This document shows positions 1 through 7,589 of a stretch of DNA of 36,992 bases, in pieces. The position numbers and the translations under genes are program-made. Where the stretch lies: positions 1 to 36,992 of IMG/VR virus record IMGVR_UViG_3300028394_000172. One strand, written 5' to 3'. Under the pieces are notes generated by a model. The model was given only the letters and a program-made list of their open reading frames with translations, did not search any database and had not been told where the DNA came from. This DNA is from a virus. Every line of letters starts with the position of its first letter. Positions within the stretch are counted from its first letter, which is position 1.

Positions 1-1128
1 CACCAAAGTGAAAGAGTGCCCGGCAGCTACTGGGAAAGTACCATAGGCAAATCCGCCTACGCCACCAGGCTTGTCCGCTTTGATGCTCCCGCCAGCGCCC
101 CAGCAGTACACCTCCATGCTGGTGATGCCTGCGGGCACCGTCAGCAATTGGTCCGCTCCGGTGTATTGGTACACCTCAATGAAACCCTTACTATCAATCC
201 AGACAGGAATGCCAGACGTCCGATTAAAGCCGAGCACTGGAGCAAAGATACTGGTGGGGGGGTTGGGGAATAATCTCAGCTCCCCATTCGTCAATTGCAC
301 CACCAGCTCCGCTCCCAGCATACGCTCTGCATCGGTCAGGCGGGAGAGCAGGCTCAGGGAGGCGACGGGAGCGGCAGGGCGCGCGAAAGTAGTCGCGGCG
401 GAGGCCGGCTCCAGCTGGGCCTGTGCCACTCTCATCGCGGCCCCGGTGGCGCTCAAGCTCGTGGTCACCACGCCAAAGCCGGCACCCTTGCTCAGATCGT
501 ATGTGGCGGCATTCACCGTCAGGCTGAGGCGGGTCCACACATTAGTGGGCACCGTGGTCGTGGTGCCGCTGACGGCCGCCTGCAGCGTCAGGCGTTCATT
601 CGTGTTCGACGCTATTTCCATGTACGGCGTCACAAAAATATTGGATAGCGTCTGGTTCTTCACCCAGAACGAGAACGTGATATCGCCACTGCGGAATCCG
701 CCTCCGATAGATGGTGGCACCCAGGTGTAAAAGCTGGCACTGGTGACCCCGGTCCCGGCCTGCAGCTCCGCGCTCCAGGTGCTGCGGAGGGTGATGGTAG
801 GAGCATCGATCACTCGACGTACCGTCACCGGGCCGCCCGCAGCCTTGCACCACCATTCAGCGGTCACGGTAGAGGTGGTACCCGCCGCAGTGGTGGCCTC
901 CACTGCCGCCCAATCCTCATAGTTGAAATTCCCACGCCGCAGGTAATTCCGCGTAGGATCTCCCACGGCGTTGATGAGCGAGGGAAGGTTCAGATAGTCC
1001 GGCGTGATAGCCCCGGTGGGAACCAGCTCCACCAGGGGGTTGGCGATCGCGTTCAGGGCCGCCGCATCCAGCCGCGTGGTGGTGGTGGCGGTCAGGCCGG
1101 GGGTGGTGGTCAGGGTAAGGTTGGGCAT
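1..1128 (-). CDS. Tail fibre-like protein, C-terminus cut by window edge
   Basis: The gene starts at an ATG at 1128, 4 bases after the stop of the tail nozzle gene, and runs open through position 1, so 376 residues are visible and the C-terminus lies outside. The N-terminal part (MPNLTLTTTPGL...) is Thr/Ala-rich. Residues about 65-240 alternate short beta-like segments with aromatic residues, as in carbohydrate-binding jelly-roll modules. The last visible 40 residues contain TVPAGITSMEVYCWGAGG followed by GGVGG, the glycine-rich sheet domain common in phage tail fibres and appendages. Its place directly after the nozzle gene suits a receptor-binding fibre or tail appendage. The fibre role is inferred from composition and context; the carbohydrate-binding fold needs a profile search. 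Confidence 0.75.
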   Translation of the reverse strand, partial: MPNLTLTTTPGLTATTTTRLDAAALNAIANPLVELVPTGAITPDYLNLPSLINAVGDPTRNYLRRGNFNYEDWAAVEATTAAGTTSTVTAEWWCKAAGGPVTVRRVIDAPTITLRSTWSAELQAGTGVTSASFYTWVPPSIGGGFRSGDITFSFWVKNQTLSNIFVTPYMEIASNTNERLTLQAAVSGTTTTVPTNVWTRLSLTVNAATYDLSKGAGFGVVTTSLSATGAAMRVAQAQLEPASAATTFARPAAPVASLSLLSRLTDAERMLGAELVVQLTNGELRLFPNPPTSIFAPVLGFNRTSGIPVWIDSKGFIEVYQYTGADQLLTVPAGITSMEVYCWGAGGSIKADKPGGVGGFAYGTFPVAAGHSFTLV

Positions 1129-1132
1129 GGCT

Positions 1133-2935
1133 TTAGTTCCGGCGCGTGGCCAGGTTGCTCTCGCCGATTCCGTCGGCGGATACGGTCTTCAGGGTGCAGC
1201 GGCCCTTCCGGCTCTCGAAGGTAAAGGCCAGCCACCGCACCTGCTGGCGTAGCGGGTAGGCCTGCACCCAATGCTGGGGCGCATACAGGGGCAGCCCGTT
1301 GTTTCCAACGCTCGTGCCATCGCCAGCCACGATGGAATAGTCCTCACGGTATGGGCTGTTGAAAGTGTCAGTCGTATTGATGGGGTCAAACGGGGTCAAT
1401 CCGTGCCGCGTATAATTGGTGCGGGAGTAGCTGCGCCAATCGCTCAGAGTGCGGGTCTCGCCGGGGCCCTCACCCACCAAGGAGACGCGGGTCTCAGCGC
1501 CTTGGGTGCCGGTGGCAGCACTCACATTGCGCAGCTGCTTCAGGCCGGCCTCTCCCAGCGTATACCCGCGCGTGGTCAGGCTCCAGGAAATATCGATATC
1601 CGGGGTGGCGGTGCCAGTGCCCGTACTTCCGGGAATGCCAAAGATGCGCACGCGCCGCCGGTCGCAAAGGCCCGGCTGATCCATAGCGATGATGCGGCTA
1701 CCTCCTGACCAATCAACCAGGAACGGCACGCGCCGGCCATACAGATCGGTCTGCAGCATTTGCATACACGCTAGCCCAACCACCGGGAAAGTATCGATGC
1801 CCTGCCAGTAGCCGCTCACCGTATCGTAGACAAGGATGGCGTTATTTGACTGAGCGTTATCCAGCGGCACGGCCAGGTAGTAGTATCGCCCGTGGACGGT
1901 CCCGCAGGCTGCCGAGGCGGCGAGCCAGTTGATCCGTCGCATCGTGTTCTCAATGGCGTCGCTGATCGGCACGGCGTTCGAGGTCAGTCTGGTCTCGTTG
2001 GTCTGGGACAGGCGATAGACGCCACCCTCCGCCAGCCAGATCACATCGCTGCCCACTTGCGCCACACTGCGCCGGGCCAGGCAGCCGATGTTCCGGTTGA
2101 GCTGTTGCGCCGCAAGATTCGTGAGGTCGCCAGTTATACCTGACAGAATAAAGATAGACTGGCTTTTCCAGACAATGAGGTTTTGCTCGAAAGGGAAAAG
2201 CGCCGTGATCTGATCATCCTCTCCGGAGTTCAGGCGGGCAGTGTTGAGGCTGAGGTCGAAAGCATTCCAATCCAGCAAGTCGCTCCACGCAATGGTATCC
2301 CGCCCCGTCACCACCCACAGCCGATCAGCAGCCACGATGCCGTATTCCCCGGGCGGGGTGGGCGAGAGGAATCGCGGCGCGTCCGGGTTTGCCAGGTCCG
2401 GCGGCGGAGCGCTGCTGAGATAGAACCCCCGGTTTTGATCGCCATTCCAGTGCAGCGGTTCCAGGTCACGGCCACGCCAGAGGATCAGCATGCCAAACGC
2501 CTGCGTGAATTCCAGCACATTCACTCGTGGCCACTTCGCGGTAGCATCCAGATAGCCTGCCAGCACTACACCATCAGGCAGGGAGATCTCCTGCCGGCTG
2601 CAGCGGTCTGCCAGGAGCCAGACCTTGTTTGGCGTGCCTACCACCATCCACTCGCGGCCGAGCGGGTCGCTGTAGATCCCGGCCCCCAGCAGCCCGCCGA
2701 ATGACGGGTTGAAGTGAATCGGTTGCACCGTGGCCGGTCGGGTCTCCGCCTGGCTGCTGATAAAGCGGTTATTCAGGGCCGCACTCACCAGACCGGCGGG
2801 CTCCTGACCGTTGGCAAATCCGGCCCCGGAGCGCAGCAGGCTGGGATCCAGCCGGTCGTTCACGCCCACGAATCCAGTATCCAGATCCACCTGGAGTGGC
2901 TGGTCACCTTGGGATTGTGGGGTGCGGCGCGGCAT
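1133..2935 (-). CDS. Tail nozzle / packaged-DNA stabilisation-like protein
   Basis: A 600-residue protein starting MPRRTPQSQG. It has the repeated strand pattern of a beta-propeller and the segment DRLWVVTGRDTIAWSDL ... LNSGEDDQITALFPFEQNLI, about residues 205-260. That combination of viewing or reading a value, a 'WSD' blade and 'ItaL..f.n.LivwK' is typical of podovirus nozzle proteins (P22 gp10-like and T7 gp12-like families). Such proteins close the tail tube below the connector and hold the packaged DNA. No Shine-Dalgarno is seen; the ATG follows a pyrimidine-rich stretch. It sits between the lysis/fibre block and the distal fibre gene, in T7-like order. I am fairly sure it is a virion tail protein and less sure of the exact subfamily. 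Confidence 0.75.
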   Translation of the reverse strand: MPRRTPQSQGDQPLQVDLDTGFVGVNDRLDPSLLRSGAGFANGQEPAGLVSAALNNRFISSQAETRPATVQPIHFNPSFGGLLGAGIYSDPLGREWMVVGTPNKVWLLADRCSRQEISLPDGVVLAGYLDATAKWPRVNVLEFTQAFGMLILWRGRDLEPLHWNGDQNRGFYLSSAPPPDLANPDAPRFLSPTPPGEYGIVAADRLWVVTGRDTIAWSDLLDWNAFDLSLNTARLNSGEDDQITALFPFEQNLIVWKSQSIFILSGITGDLTNLAAQQLNRNIGCLARRSVAQVGSDVIWLAEGGVYRLSQTNETRLTSNAVPISDAIENTMRRINWLAASAACGTVHGRYYYLAVPLDNAQSNNAILVYDTVSGYWQGIDTFPVVGLACMQMLQTDLYGRRVPFLVDWSGGSRIIAMDQPGLCDRRRVRIFGIPGSTGTGTATPDIDISWSLTTRGYTLGEAGLKQLRNVSAATGTQGAETRVSLVGEGPGETRTLSDWRSYSRTNYTRHGLTPFDPINTTDTFNSPYREDYSIVAGDGTSVGNNGLPLYAPQHWVQAYPLRQQVRWLAFTFESRKGRCTLKTVSADGIGESNLATRRN

Positions 2936-2950
2936 GGAGAAATTAGGAAA

Positions 2951-3490
2951 TTAGATCAGGACGTAGCGGAATGTCTTCTGCCCCCGGCGGGCCAGCTGGT
3001 CCTTCAAGGTGGCGTTGAAGGCCGTCCACTGCACCGGGGGGAGCGTTTGGCAGCCCAGGGAGGAAGTGCCGCTGTCCCCGCCACGGTGGAGATTGATCCC
3101 AAACCAGCCGGTATCCTCGCCCTCGCCGTCGCGGATCACCGTCACCTCGCTCGCCTGCACGTAGGCTTGATATTGTCGCGCCTTGGGTTTGCTCAGCCCG
3201 TGGATGCCGATCTGATATTCATAGACTCCCGGCTTCAGCCTTGCGATGTGCGTCCGGAACACGCTGGGATCCACGTTGGCGTTGTAGGTGCTGTAGTGAT
3301 CCGAGCCAAAGATGACCATCGCATCATCGTAAATCCCCCGCTGGTTGCTGCTTGTTGCATCTTGGTAGTAGCCCCGCAGCGCCATCACCACCACCTCCTG
3401 CGGGATGCGCGTCACGCCTGCCGCAGCAAGCCGCGCGAGGGCATCCTCACGGCTCAGTCGGGGGCGGGTAGCGGGCAGCAGGGCGTTCAT
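2951..3490 (-). CDS. Putative L,D-transpeptidase-fold peptidoglycan enzyme (endolysin candidate)
   Basis: A 179-residue protein. Near residues 130-155 it reads GWFGINLHRGGDSGTSSLGC and then QTLPPVQW. The His followed about a dozen residues later by Ser-x-Gly-Cys resembles the YkuD/L,D-transpeptidase catalytic signature (HG...S.GC). The conserved P.QW..F after the Cys is also seen in phage proteins of this type. No signal peptide is visible. It lies within the cluster of small membrane proteins and no other lysozyme or amidase is recognisable in the window, so it is the best endolysin candidate. Alternatives are a virion-associated wall-remodelling enzyme or a structural protein that keeps the fold. 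The fold assignment rests on one motif; the lytic role is inference. Confidence 0.5.
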   Translation of the reverse strand: MNALLPATRPRLSREDALARLAAAGVTRIPQEVVVMALRGYYQDATSSNQRGIYDDAMVIFGSDHYSTYNANVDPSVFRTHIARLKPGVYEYQIGIHGLSKPKARQYQAYVQASEVTVIRDGEGEDTGWFGINLHRGGDSGTSSLGCQTLPPVQWTAFNATLKDQLARRGQKTFRYVLI

Positions 3491-3491
3491 G

Positions 3492-3821
3492 TTATTCGGG
3501 GATCGCGGCAGCTTCCGCTTTCATTGCAGCGATGACTTTCTCCAGTTCTGGGATCGCCTCCAGAATTGCAGCATAGGCGGCACGGCTCTTGACCGCACTG
3601 GCATGGGATAATACGGTAAACAGTTTGTCCGTGGTAATCGTGCGCAACCCATCCACCGGACCGATCTCGCCTGTATGTGCGTTATAAGGCAGCGTCTCAA
3701 TCTGCACGCGGCCGCTGGTGGTTGTATCGGCAGAAATGACCAAAAGGGAAACCCACAACTCCGCAAATGTTTTTGCTGGGGTGGCTGGTACGGTGTAGGG
3801 GATATCGGATGCGATTGCCAT
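3492..3821 (-). CDS. Unknown small protein between fibre and lysin genes
   Basis: I chose the ATG at 3821 (MAIASDIPYTVPATP, 109 residues) over an upstream TTG, because the preceding bases form a C/A-rich leader like those of many genes here. No domain is recognised. The first half is beta-like and the C-terminus (about residues 75-109) is an alanine-rich helix (EAIPELEKVIAAMKAEAAA). The stop is 1 base before the next start, so it is translated together with the lysin-like gene. The position next to a fibre gene would fit a fibre chaperone or small tail protein, but nothing in the sequence proves this. Confidence 0.65.
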   Translation of the reverse strand: MAIASDIPYTVPATPAKTFAELWVSLLVISADTTTSGRVQIETLPYNAHTGEIGPVDGLRTITTDKLFTVLSHASAVKSRAAYAAILEAIPELEKVIAAMKAEAAAIPE

Positions 3822-3846
3822 GGTGATGTTTTTTGGGGGATTGGAA

Positions 3847-4854
3847 TTAAGAAACAATAATCTTTATTACCCCTGCATCGTTGTATAGTGCTCCCGTAGG
3901 GAGTCCTGTTGTCGAGGTGGGCAGATTGGTCAAAATAACGTATCCTGATGGGTCAATGGTAAGTCCGAGCGGGCCGTTGGTGATTGCTCCGTTGGTGTCA
4001 GTGCCCGCGCCCCGCAGTTCGATTCCCCGGGCAGTTCCACCGGAGCTGCCCTTGAGTGTTTGGATCACAAAATTATTGCCAGTGCTGGCTCTGATATCGA
4101 GGGCTTCAAGGGTCGTCGTCGCCCCACGTGAGGTGAAGGTGGAATACACACGCAGGTTCTGAGGATTGGTTCCGTTCCTTTGTGCCAAGATTCCTGTACC
4201 GTCGAGAGAAATTGAGGCAACTGGCGTGTTTAAATCCTTTAGAGCTGACCAAGCTAGCGCCAGATTCCCAGCTAATCTGAAGCCATATTGGCCAACATAA
4301 GCAGAAGCACTGCTATTTGATGTGCCTGCAAATACTATACCGCTACCGTCACCACCTACAGGAGCAAATGTTATAAGCCCATCGTAGCGGATTTTAAATT
4401 GACTTACCCCATTAAGAGTCGCTTCAAATTGCGTGCCAGTGTACCCAGTTGCCGCAGTCACTGTAAGCGGCGTGGAAAGATTTGCCGTCGGCGTAATCCA
4501 GGTGCCCGGAGTGCCTGCAACACTACACACGACCTCAATAGGGAACCGACTCGCAGAGTAGGTCGTCCCATTGATGGTAGCGCTCCCCGCCGCGATAACA
4601 ACCTCAAATGGATCGCCGAGTACTCCCGTCCCCGGGTTGCTGATAACCACAGTGCCACCGCTCGAAACCACGTACCTGCCATAGGCGACTGCGGTAAAAT
4701 TGGCAGTCTTATACTCACGCTTCGTTGCCGCACCAACCATGGCGGCGGTGATACCGCCTACCGTTCCGGTGAAGGTCGGACTGTTGATGTTTGCTTTGGT
4801 CGGGTCAGAGCCGCCACCACCGCTGGATGTGCTGCCAAGAATATTAATAGCCAT
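3847..4854 (-). CDS. Second tail fibre/spike-like protein
   Basis: A 335-residue protein. The N-terminus has a flexible Ser/Gly run (STSSGGGGS) and then NSPTFTGTVGGITAAMVGA, a motif repeated in many phage tail fibre shafts. The rest is rich in Gly, Thr, Asn and short beta strands (ARGIELRGAGTDTNGAI, LGLTIDPSGYVIL), as expected for trimeric beta-structured fibres. By eye its DNA is richer in A and T than the neighbouring structural genes, which suits a horizontally exchanged host-range module. The C-terminus (GALYNDAGVIKIIVS) resembles the end of phage proteins that carry 'lyNd.GvlkI'. The receptor-binding role is inferred. Confidence 0.75.
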   Translation of the reverse strand: MAINILGSTSSGGGGSDPTKANINSPTFTGTVGGITAAMVGAATKREYKTANFTAVAYGRYVVSSGGTVVISNPGTGVLGDPFEVVIAAGSATINGTTYSASRFPIEVVCSVAGTPGTWITPTANLSTPLTVTAATGYTGTQFEATLNGVSQFKIRYDGLITFAPVGGDGSGIVFAGTSNSSASAYVGQYGFRLAGNLALAWSALKDLNTPVASISLDGTGILAQRNGTNPQNLRVYSTFTSRGATTTLEALDIRASTGNNFVIQTLKGSSGGTARGIELRGAGTDTNGAITNGPLGLTIDPSGYVILTNLPTSTTGLPTGALYNDAGVIKIIVS

Positions 4855-4863
4855 AGTTGCAGA

Positions 4864-5127
4864 TCAGAAAATGTTTTGATAGGAAACCACTGCGCCATTC
4901 AAGGAGTACAAGCCGATGGGCTGCTGGTAGGTCTTATGCTCCTCATCCGTCAGAGCAATGGGCACGCCGATGGTCATGGCGATGCCAGAATTCCCGGGGG
5001 TATCACTGGCTCCGGTCATCCCACATTCGCCAAAATTGCAATCGCCGGATTTTAGTTGCAGGATCAAGGCTTTCCGCCCCACCGCAGCGGGAATTTCTCC
5101 GATTTCAAAAACATTAATGAGTGGCAT
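4864..5127 (-). CDS. Unknown 87-residue protein upstream of the fibre gene
   Basis: Starts MPLINVFEIGEIP at an ATG preceded by a C/A-rich leader and ends 10 bases before the fibre start. It contains CNFGECGM, two Cys four residues apart, then a Thr/Gly/Pro-rich turn and a short hydrophilic segment (TDEEHKTYQQP). No family is recognised. A real gene is supported by its fit between the two neighbours and by codon use like that of surrounding genes. It may be a small tail or fibre accessory protein. Confidence 0.6.
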   Translation of the reverse strand: MPLINVFEIGEIPAAVGRKALILQLKSGDCNFGECGMTGASDTPGNSGIAMTIGVPIALTDEEHKTYQQPIGLYSLNGAVVSYQNIF

Positions 5128-5131
5128 AAAG

Positions 5132-5233
5132 TCAGGGATTGAAGTGGGTGAGGGCGAAGAGGAAAATAAATCCCAGCCAGAGGCAGGCGATGATGAAGAA
5201 GCAGATGGTATTGAAGCGGTCGCCGGCAGTCAT
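5132..5233 (-). CDS. 33-residue single-pass membrane peptide overlapping lipoprotein stop
   Basis: A very short gene, MTAGDRFNTICFFIIACLWL and on, with one strong hydrophobic segment from about residue 9 to 29 and a short polar C-terminus (THFNP). Its ATG shares four bases (ATGA, 5230-5233) with the stop of the lipoprotein gene, which is strong evidence for coupled translation. It lies in the lysis region, so it could be a small holin, antiholin or spanin partner. It is too short for an ordinary i-spanin, because almost nothing remains outside the membrane. Function is inferred from context only. Confidence 0.5.
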   Translation of the reverse strand: MTAGDRFNTICFFIIACLWLGFIFLFALTHFNP

Positions 5234-5472
5234 GGGGTGGGGGTGGGGTTTTTGCCGCTGCCACCAGGCAACAGCGCATTGAAGGCGGTTCCCGCCTCCG
5301 TCAGGGTAGGGGGCAGCGGGGCCTTGCTGATCAGAGTCACCGAAAGCTCCACGCCTTCGTATCCGATGCCGAATTTCAGCGATGGCCCTTTGTATCCGGC
5401 GGTGCTGCCGCAGCCAGTAAGGATGCCGGTGGTAAGGACGGCCAGACATGGGAGGAGGGGGCGGGGTTTCAT
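5230..5472 (-). CDS. Small phage lipoprotein (spanin-like candidate)
   Basis: An 80-residue protein beginning MKPRPLLPCLAVLTTGILTG followed by Cys21. This is a type II signal peptide with lipobox L18-T19-G20-C21, so the mature protein of about 60 residues should be lipid-anchored. The start at 5472 was chosen because it places the signal peptide correctly; the upstream part of the frame is proline-rich and not signal-like. The mature part has a short beta-like stretch (LKFGIGYEGVELSVTLI) and a Pro/Thr-rich end. It overlaps the 33-residue membrane gene by ATGA. An outer-membrane spanin subunit is possible, but a surface-exclusion lipoprotein is an alternative. Confidence 0.65.
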   Translation of the reverse strand: MKPRPLLPCLAVLTTGILTGCGSTAGYKGPSLKFGIGYEGVELSVTLISKAPLPPTLTEAGTAFNALLPGGSGKNPTPTP

Positions 5473-5521
5473 GGGATGGAAAGGAGCCGTTATTTCGGGG
5501 TGGTGGTGCAACTGGAGAGGA

Positions 5522-5917
5522 TCAGGGGGCGCGGGGGTCGCGCGGTTCCCCGCCAAAGGGGGTTTCCTCATCGTTCCACTCCTGCGCGGTGGTGAGGGCC
5601 TGCTTCACCAGGTCATACACGGATCCGATGCGGCGGCGGGCGATGCCGGAGCCATCGTTTTCCAGGTCCAACTCGCCGATGACAGCGAAGTAAAATTCCT
5701 CAAACTCCAGAGGGGTGAGGTCAAGTAATTCCGGGAAGACATGGCCCGCATCCAGCAGGGAGGCTAGGATTTCACTGGCATTGCCAATGCCAATCCGGAC
5801 CCACTCCCACAAAGTGATGCGGCCGTCCGCAGTGGCAGCGGCATAGGACTTCATCAGCGCGGCCACGGCAACGCCGGCCTCCGTCAGGTTGGTGATTCCA
5901 AGGGTGTTTTTGCTCAT
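5522..5917 (-). CDS. Unknown helical acidic protein
   Basis: A 131-residue protein (MSKNTLGITNLTEAGVAVAA) with an amphipathic helical N-terminus, an acidic middle (LDLTPLEFEEFYFAVIGELD) and a charged Pro/Arg C-terminus. No transmembrane segment is convincing and no family is recognised. Its start is 3 bases past the stop of the 82-residue membrane protein gene, so the two are co-translated. A role in lysis or head completion is possible from the position alone. Confidence 0.65.
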   Translation of the reverse strand: MSKNTLGITNLTEAGVAVAALMKSYAAATADGRITLWEWVRIGIGNASEILASLLDAGHVFPELLDLTPLEFEEFYFAVIGELDLENDGSGIARRRIGSVYDLVKQALTTAQEWNDEETPFGGEPRDPRAP

Positions 5918-5920
5918 AGG

Positions 5921-6169
5921 TCAGGCGGTAGCGGGTGGCGGTTTGCGGAAGGTGCCAGAATCGTGGCGCGGCCAGAGCCGGATCCGGGCGGGACAGTGCT
6001 CGGCCTCACAAGCGCCGATGATTTTCTCCATCGCCTCGATCCTGGCATCCTTCGCCTTGTGCTCCTCAATGCACCGTTCGGATCTCGACCAAAGGATTTT
6101 CACCACCGCCGTAAGGCCGGTGGCCACGGCGGCGAAAGCAGCTTGCACGATAGCGTCTCCGATTTCCAT
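5921..6169 (-). CDS. Small membrane-anchored protein (holin/spanin candidate)
   Basis: An 82-residue protein. Residues about 8-28 (VQAAFAAVATGLTAVVKILW) form one transmembrane helix, followed by a charged helical tail (SERCIEEHKAKDARIEAMEK) with two Cys in CEAEHC. An N-terminal anchor followed by a soluble helix fits a pinholin-like or i-spanin-like protein. It starts 4 bases after the stop of the connector candidate. The lysis role is inferred from topology and from the neighbouring lipoprotein. Confidence 0.6.
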   Translation of the reverse strand: MEIGDAIVQAAFAAVATGLTAVVKILWSRSERCIEEHKAKDARIEAMEKIIGACEAEHCPARIRLWPRHDSGTFRKPPPATA

Positions 6170-6173
6170 GGCG

Positions 6174-6899
6174 TCAGGATTGGTAATATTTTTGTTGACG
6201 TTGCTGGGTGGCGATCAGGTCGATTTCGTGGTCGAGGAACTCTACCATGATGGCCTCGATCCCGGCGGCCGTGCCGGATTGGCCCTCGGTACGGTTCAGG
6301 CTGGCCACGGCTCCGTACTTCACGGCCTCGGCTAGGAACTTTGGGAAATATTCGGTGGTCCATCCTGCCACAGACGGTCCGGGGGCAGGGGTATTGCCGC
6401 TACTTACTAAGGCAGTGCACCGGTACACCAGGCCATCTCCCGGCACATAGACTACCTCATCCACCGCGTAGAGGCGGGCCTCATACACCGCATCCGTAAA
6501 GGTGGGACAGGGGCGGCGGTGCTGGACCCAGACGGTGGCCGGCGCGTGTTGGTTGAGGTAATAACCATCCTCAAGGAGGAGAAACTTCAGCCGCTTGGCA
6601 TTGGCCTTCCTGGGATCCCCATCGAAGATGTTGAAAACGGTGCCAAACCTGTCCTGGCCGGTGCCAGTGACATTGGCCAGATAGCGCGATCCGCCGGTGT
6701 CAGGATGAGCGGTCACCGTGTAGGATGCGGTCGTCATGAGCTGCGGCCAGTCGTGGTATTCCCACGCCAGCTTCAGGCTCGTGTTCATTCCGTCCACGAG
6801 CTGTGCGGCGATGGCCTTGTCGATGCCATCCGTCTCCGGGCTGATCCCGAGCTTGCGGGCCGCCGACCAAAGCACTGTCTTGAACGGCACGGAAATCAT
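6174..6899 (-). CDS. Head-tail connector / tail tubular A-like protein
   Basis: A 241-residue protein (MISVPFKTVLWSAARKLGIS). The N-terminus is helical; the middle contains WEYHDWPQL and a beta-rich insert with VVYVPGDGLVYRCTALV, a motif of short carbohydrate-binding-like modules in phage neck proteins. The C-terminus is helical (FPKFLAEAVKYGAVASLNR...). Size, helix/beta/helix layout and position after the capsid gene fit a T7 gp11/P22 gp4-type adaptor that joins portal to nozzle. The ATG overlaps the upstream stop by ATGA. The adaptor call is inference from order and architecture. Confidence 0.5.
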   Translation of the reverse strand: MISVPFKTVLWSAARKLGISPETDGIDKAIAAQLVDGMNTSLKLAWEYHDWPQLMTTASYTVTAHPDTGGSRYLANVTGTGQDRFGTVFNIFDGDPRKANAKRLKFLLLEDGYYLNQHAPATVWVQHRRPCPTFTDAVYEARLYAVDEVVYVPGDGLVYRCTALVSSGNTPAPGPSVAGWTTEYFPKFLAEAVKYGAVASLNRTEGQSGTAAGIEAIMVEFLDHEIDLIATQQRQQKYYQS

Positions 6900-7303
6900 G
6901 CGGCGGTGAGGATCAGGGGTTTGGGTTTATCGCGGTCCAGCCACGTTTTCAGGTTCATCACCGTGGTCTTCCTCGGCGCGTAGGGCACGCGCGTGCCGGG
7001 GTTGTCCCGGCCGAACTCATCCCAGAATTCCCGGTGCTTCCAGCCCTGCCCCTTGGTCCGCGCATTCCAATACACCCAGGCAAAGAGGTCCACGCTGTGC
7101 GTTAGTTGCCCCAGCCCTTCCACCGTATGCCGTCCGAGCCGGTGGGAAGCCTGGGCAATGCGGCGCTGGCGTTGCTCCGCCAACACTTTTTCCACCTCCC
7201 ACCCGCGCCGGAACTCCGTCACCACGGCCGACGCCACATCCGGCCCCACTGTCGCCAGCAGGTGATTGTGGAGTGAATCGTCAGGGAGGAGATCGGCAGT
7301 CAT
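6896..7303 (-). CDS. Unknown structural-region protein
   Basis: A 135-residue protein (MTADLLPDDSLHNHLLATVG) that is mainly helical, with a basic middle (AEQRQRRIAQASHRLGRHT) and a C-terminal segment rich in aromatic and basic residues (WKHREFWDEFGRDNPGTR). Its stop is coupled by ATGA to the connector candidate. No family is recognised; a head-completion or neck role would suit the position. Confidence 0.65.
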   Translation of the reverse strand: MTADLLPDDSLHNHLLATVGPDVASAVVTEFRRGWEVEKVLAEQRQRRIAQASHRLGRHTVEGLGQLTHSVDLFAWVYWNARTKGQGWKHREFWDEFGRDNPGTRVPYAPRKTTVMNLKTWLDRDKPKPLILTAA

Positions 7304-7333
7304 AATCCAGCGGGGCAGGAAGCGGAAAGGGGT

Positions 7334-7561
7334 TCAGCCATTCAGGGCGGCCGCGAATTGGTCCCAGATCACCTGACGCTCCTCCGTCAGGTCAGCGTAG
7401 GCCACCGGCAGCGGCTCGCTGCGGTGGGACTTGCCCCCGGCGGCGGCGGCATAGAGCGCGTAGACGCTGGCTCCCGTCCGTTCCGGAGTGGCAGGAGTCG
7501 CTTCTGGGGCGGCGGGGGCGGGGGTTTCCGGCTCCTTGGTATCTTTGGTTTTTGCTGACAT
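7334..7561 (-). CDS. Small Ala/Pro/Thr-rich protein behind the capsid gene
   Basis: A 75-residue protein. Residues 5-30 are low-complexity (KDTKEPETPAPAAPEATPAT), and the C-terminal 40 residues are a compact sequence (ADLTEERQVIWDQFAAALNG). It starts 29 bases after the capsid stop. The composition resembles small head-decoration or head-completion proteins that have a disordered arm, but no family can be named. Confidence 0.55.
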   Translation of the reverse strand: MSAKTKDTKEPETPAPAAPEATPATPERTGASVYALYAAAAGGKSHRSEPLPVAYADLTEERQVIWDQFAAALNG

Positions 7562-7589
7562 GGCAGTAAAAGGCTGAAGTTGGTGCCGG

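Noticed and set aside
5064-5449. Other frames in the lipoprotein region (71 and 105 codons)
   Set aside because: The 71-codon frame lacks motifs; of the 105-codon frame only the last 33 codons, after the ATGA overlap, look real.
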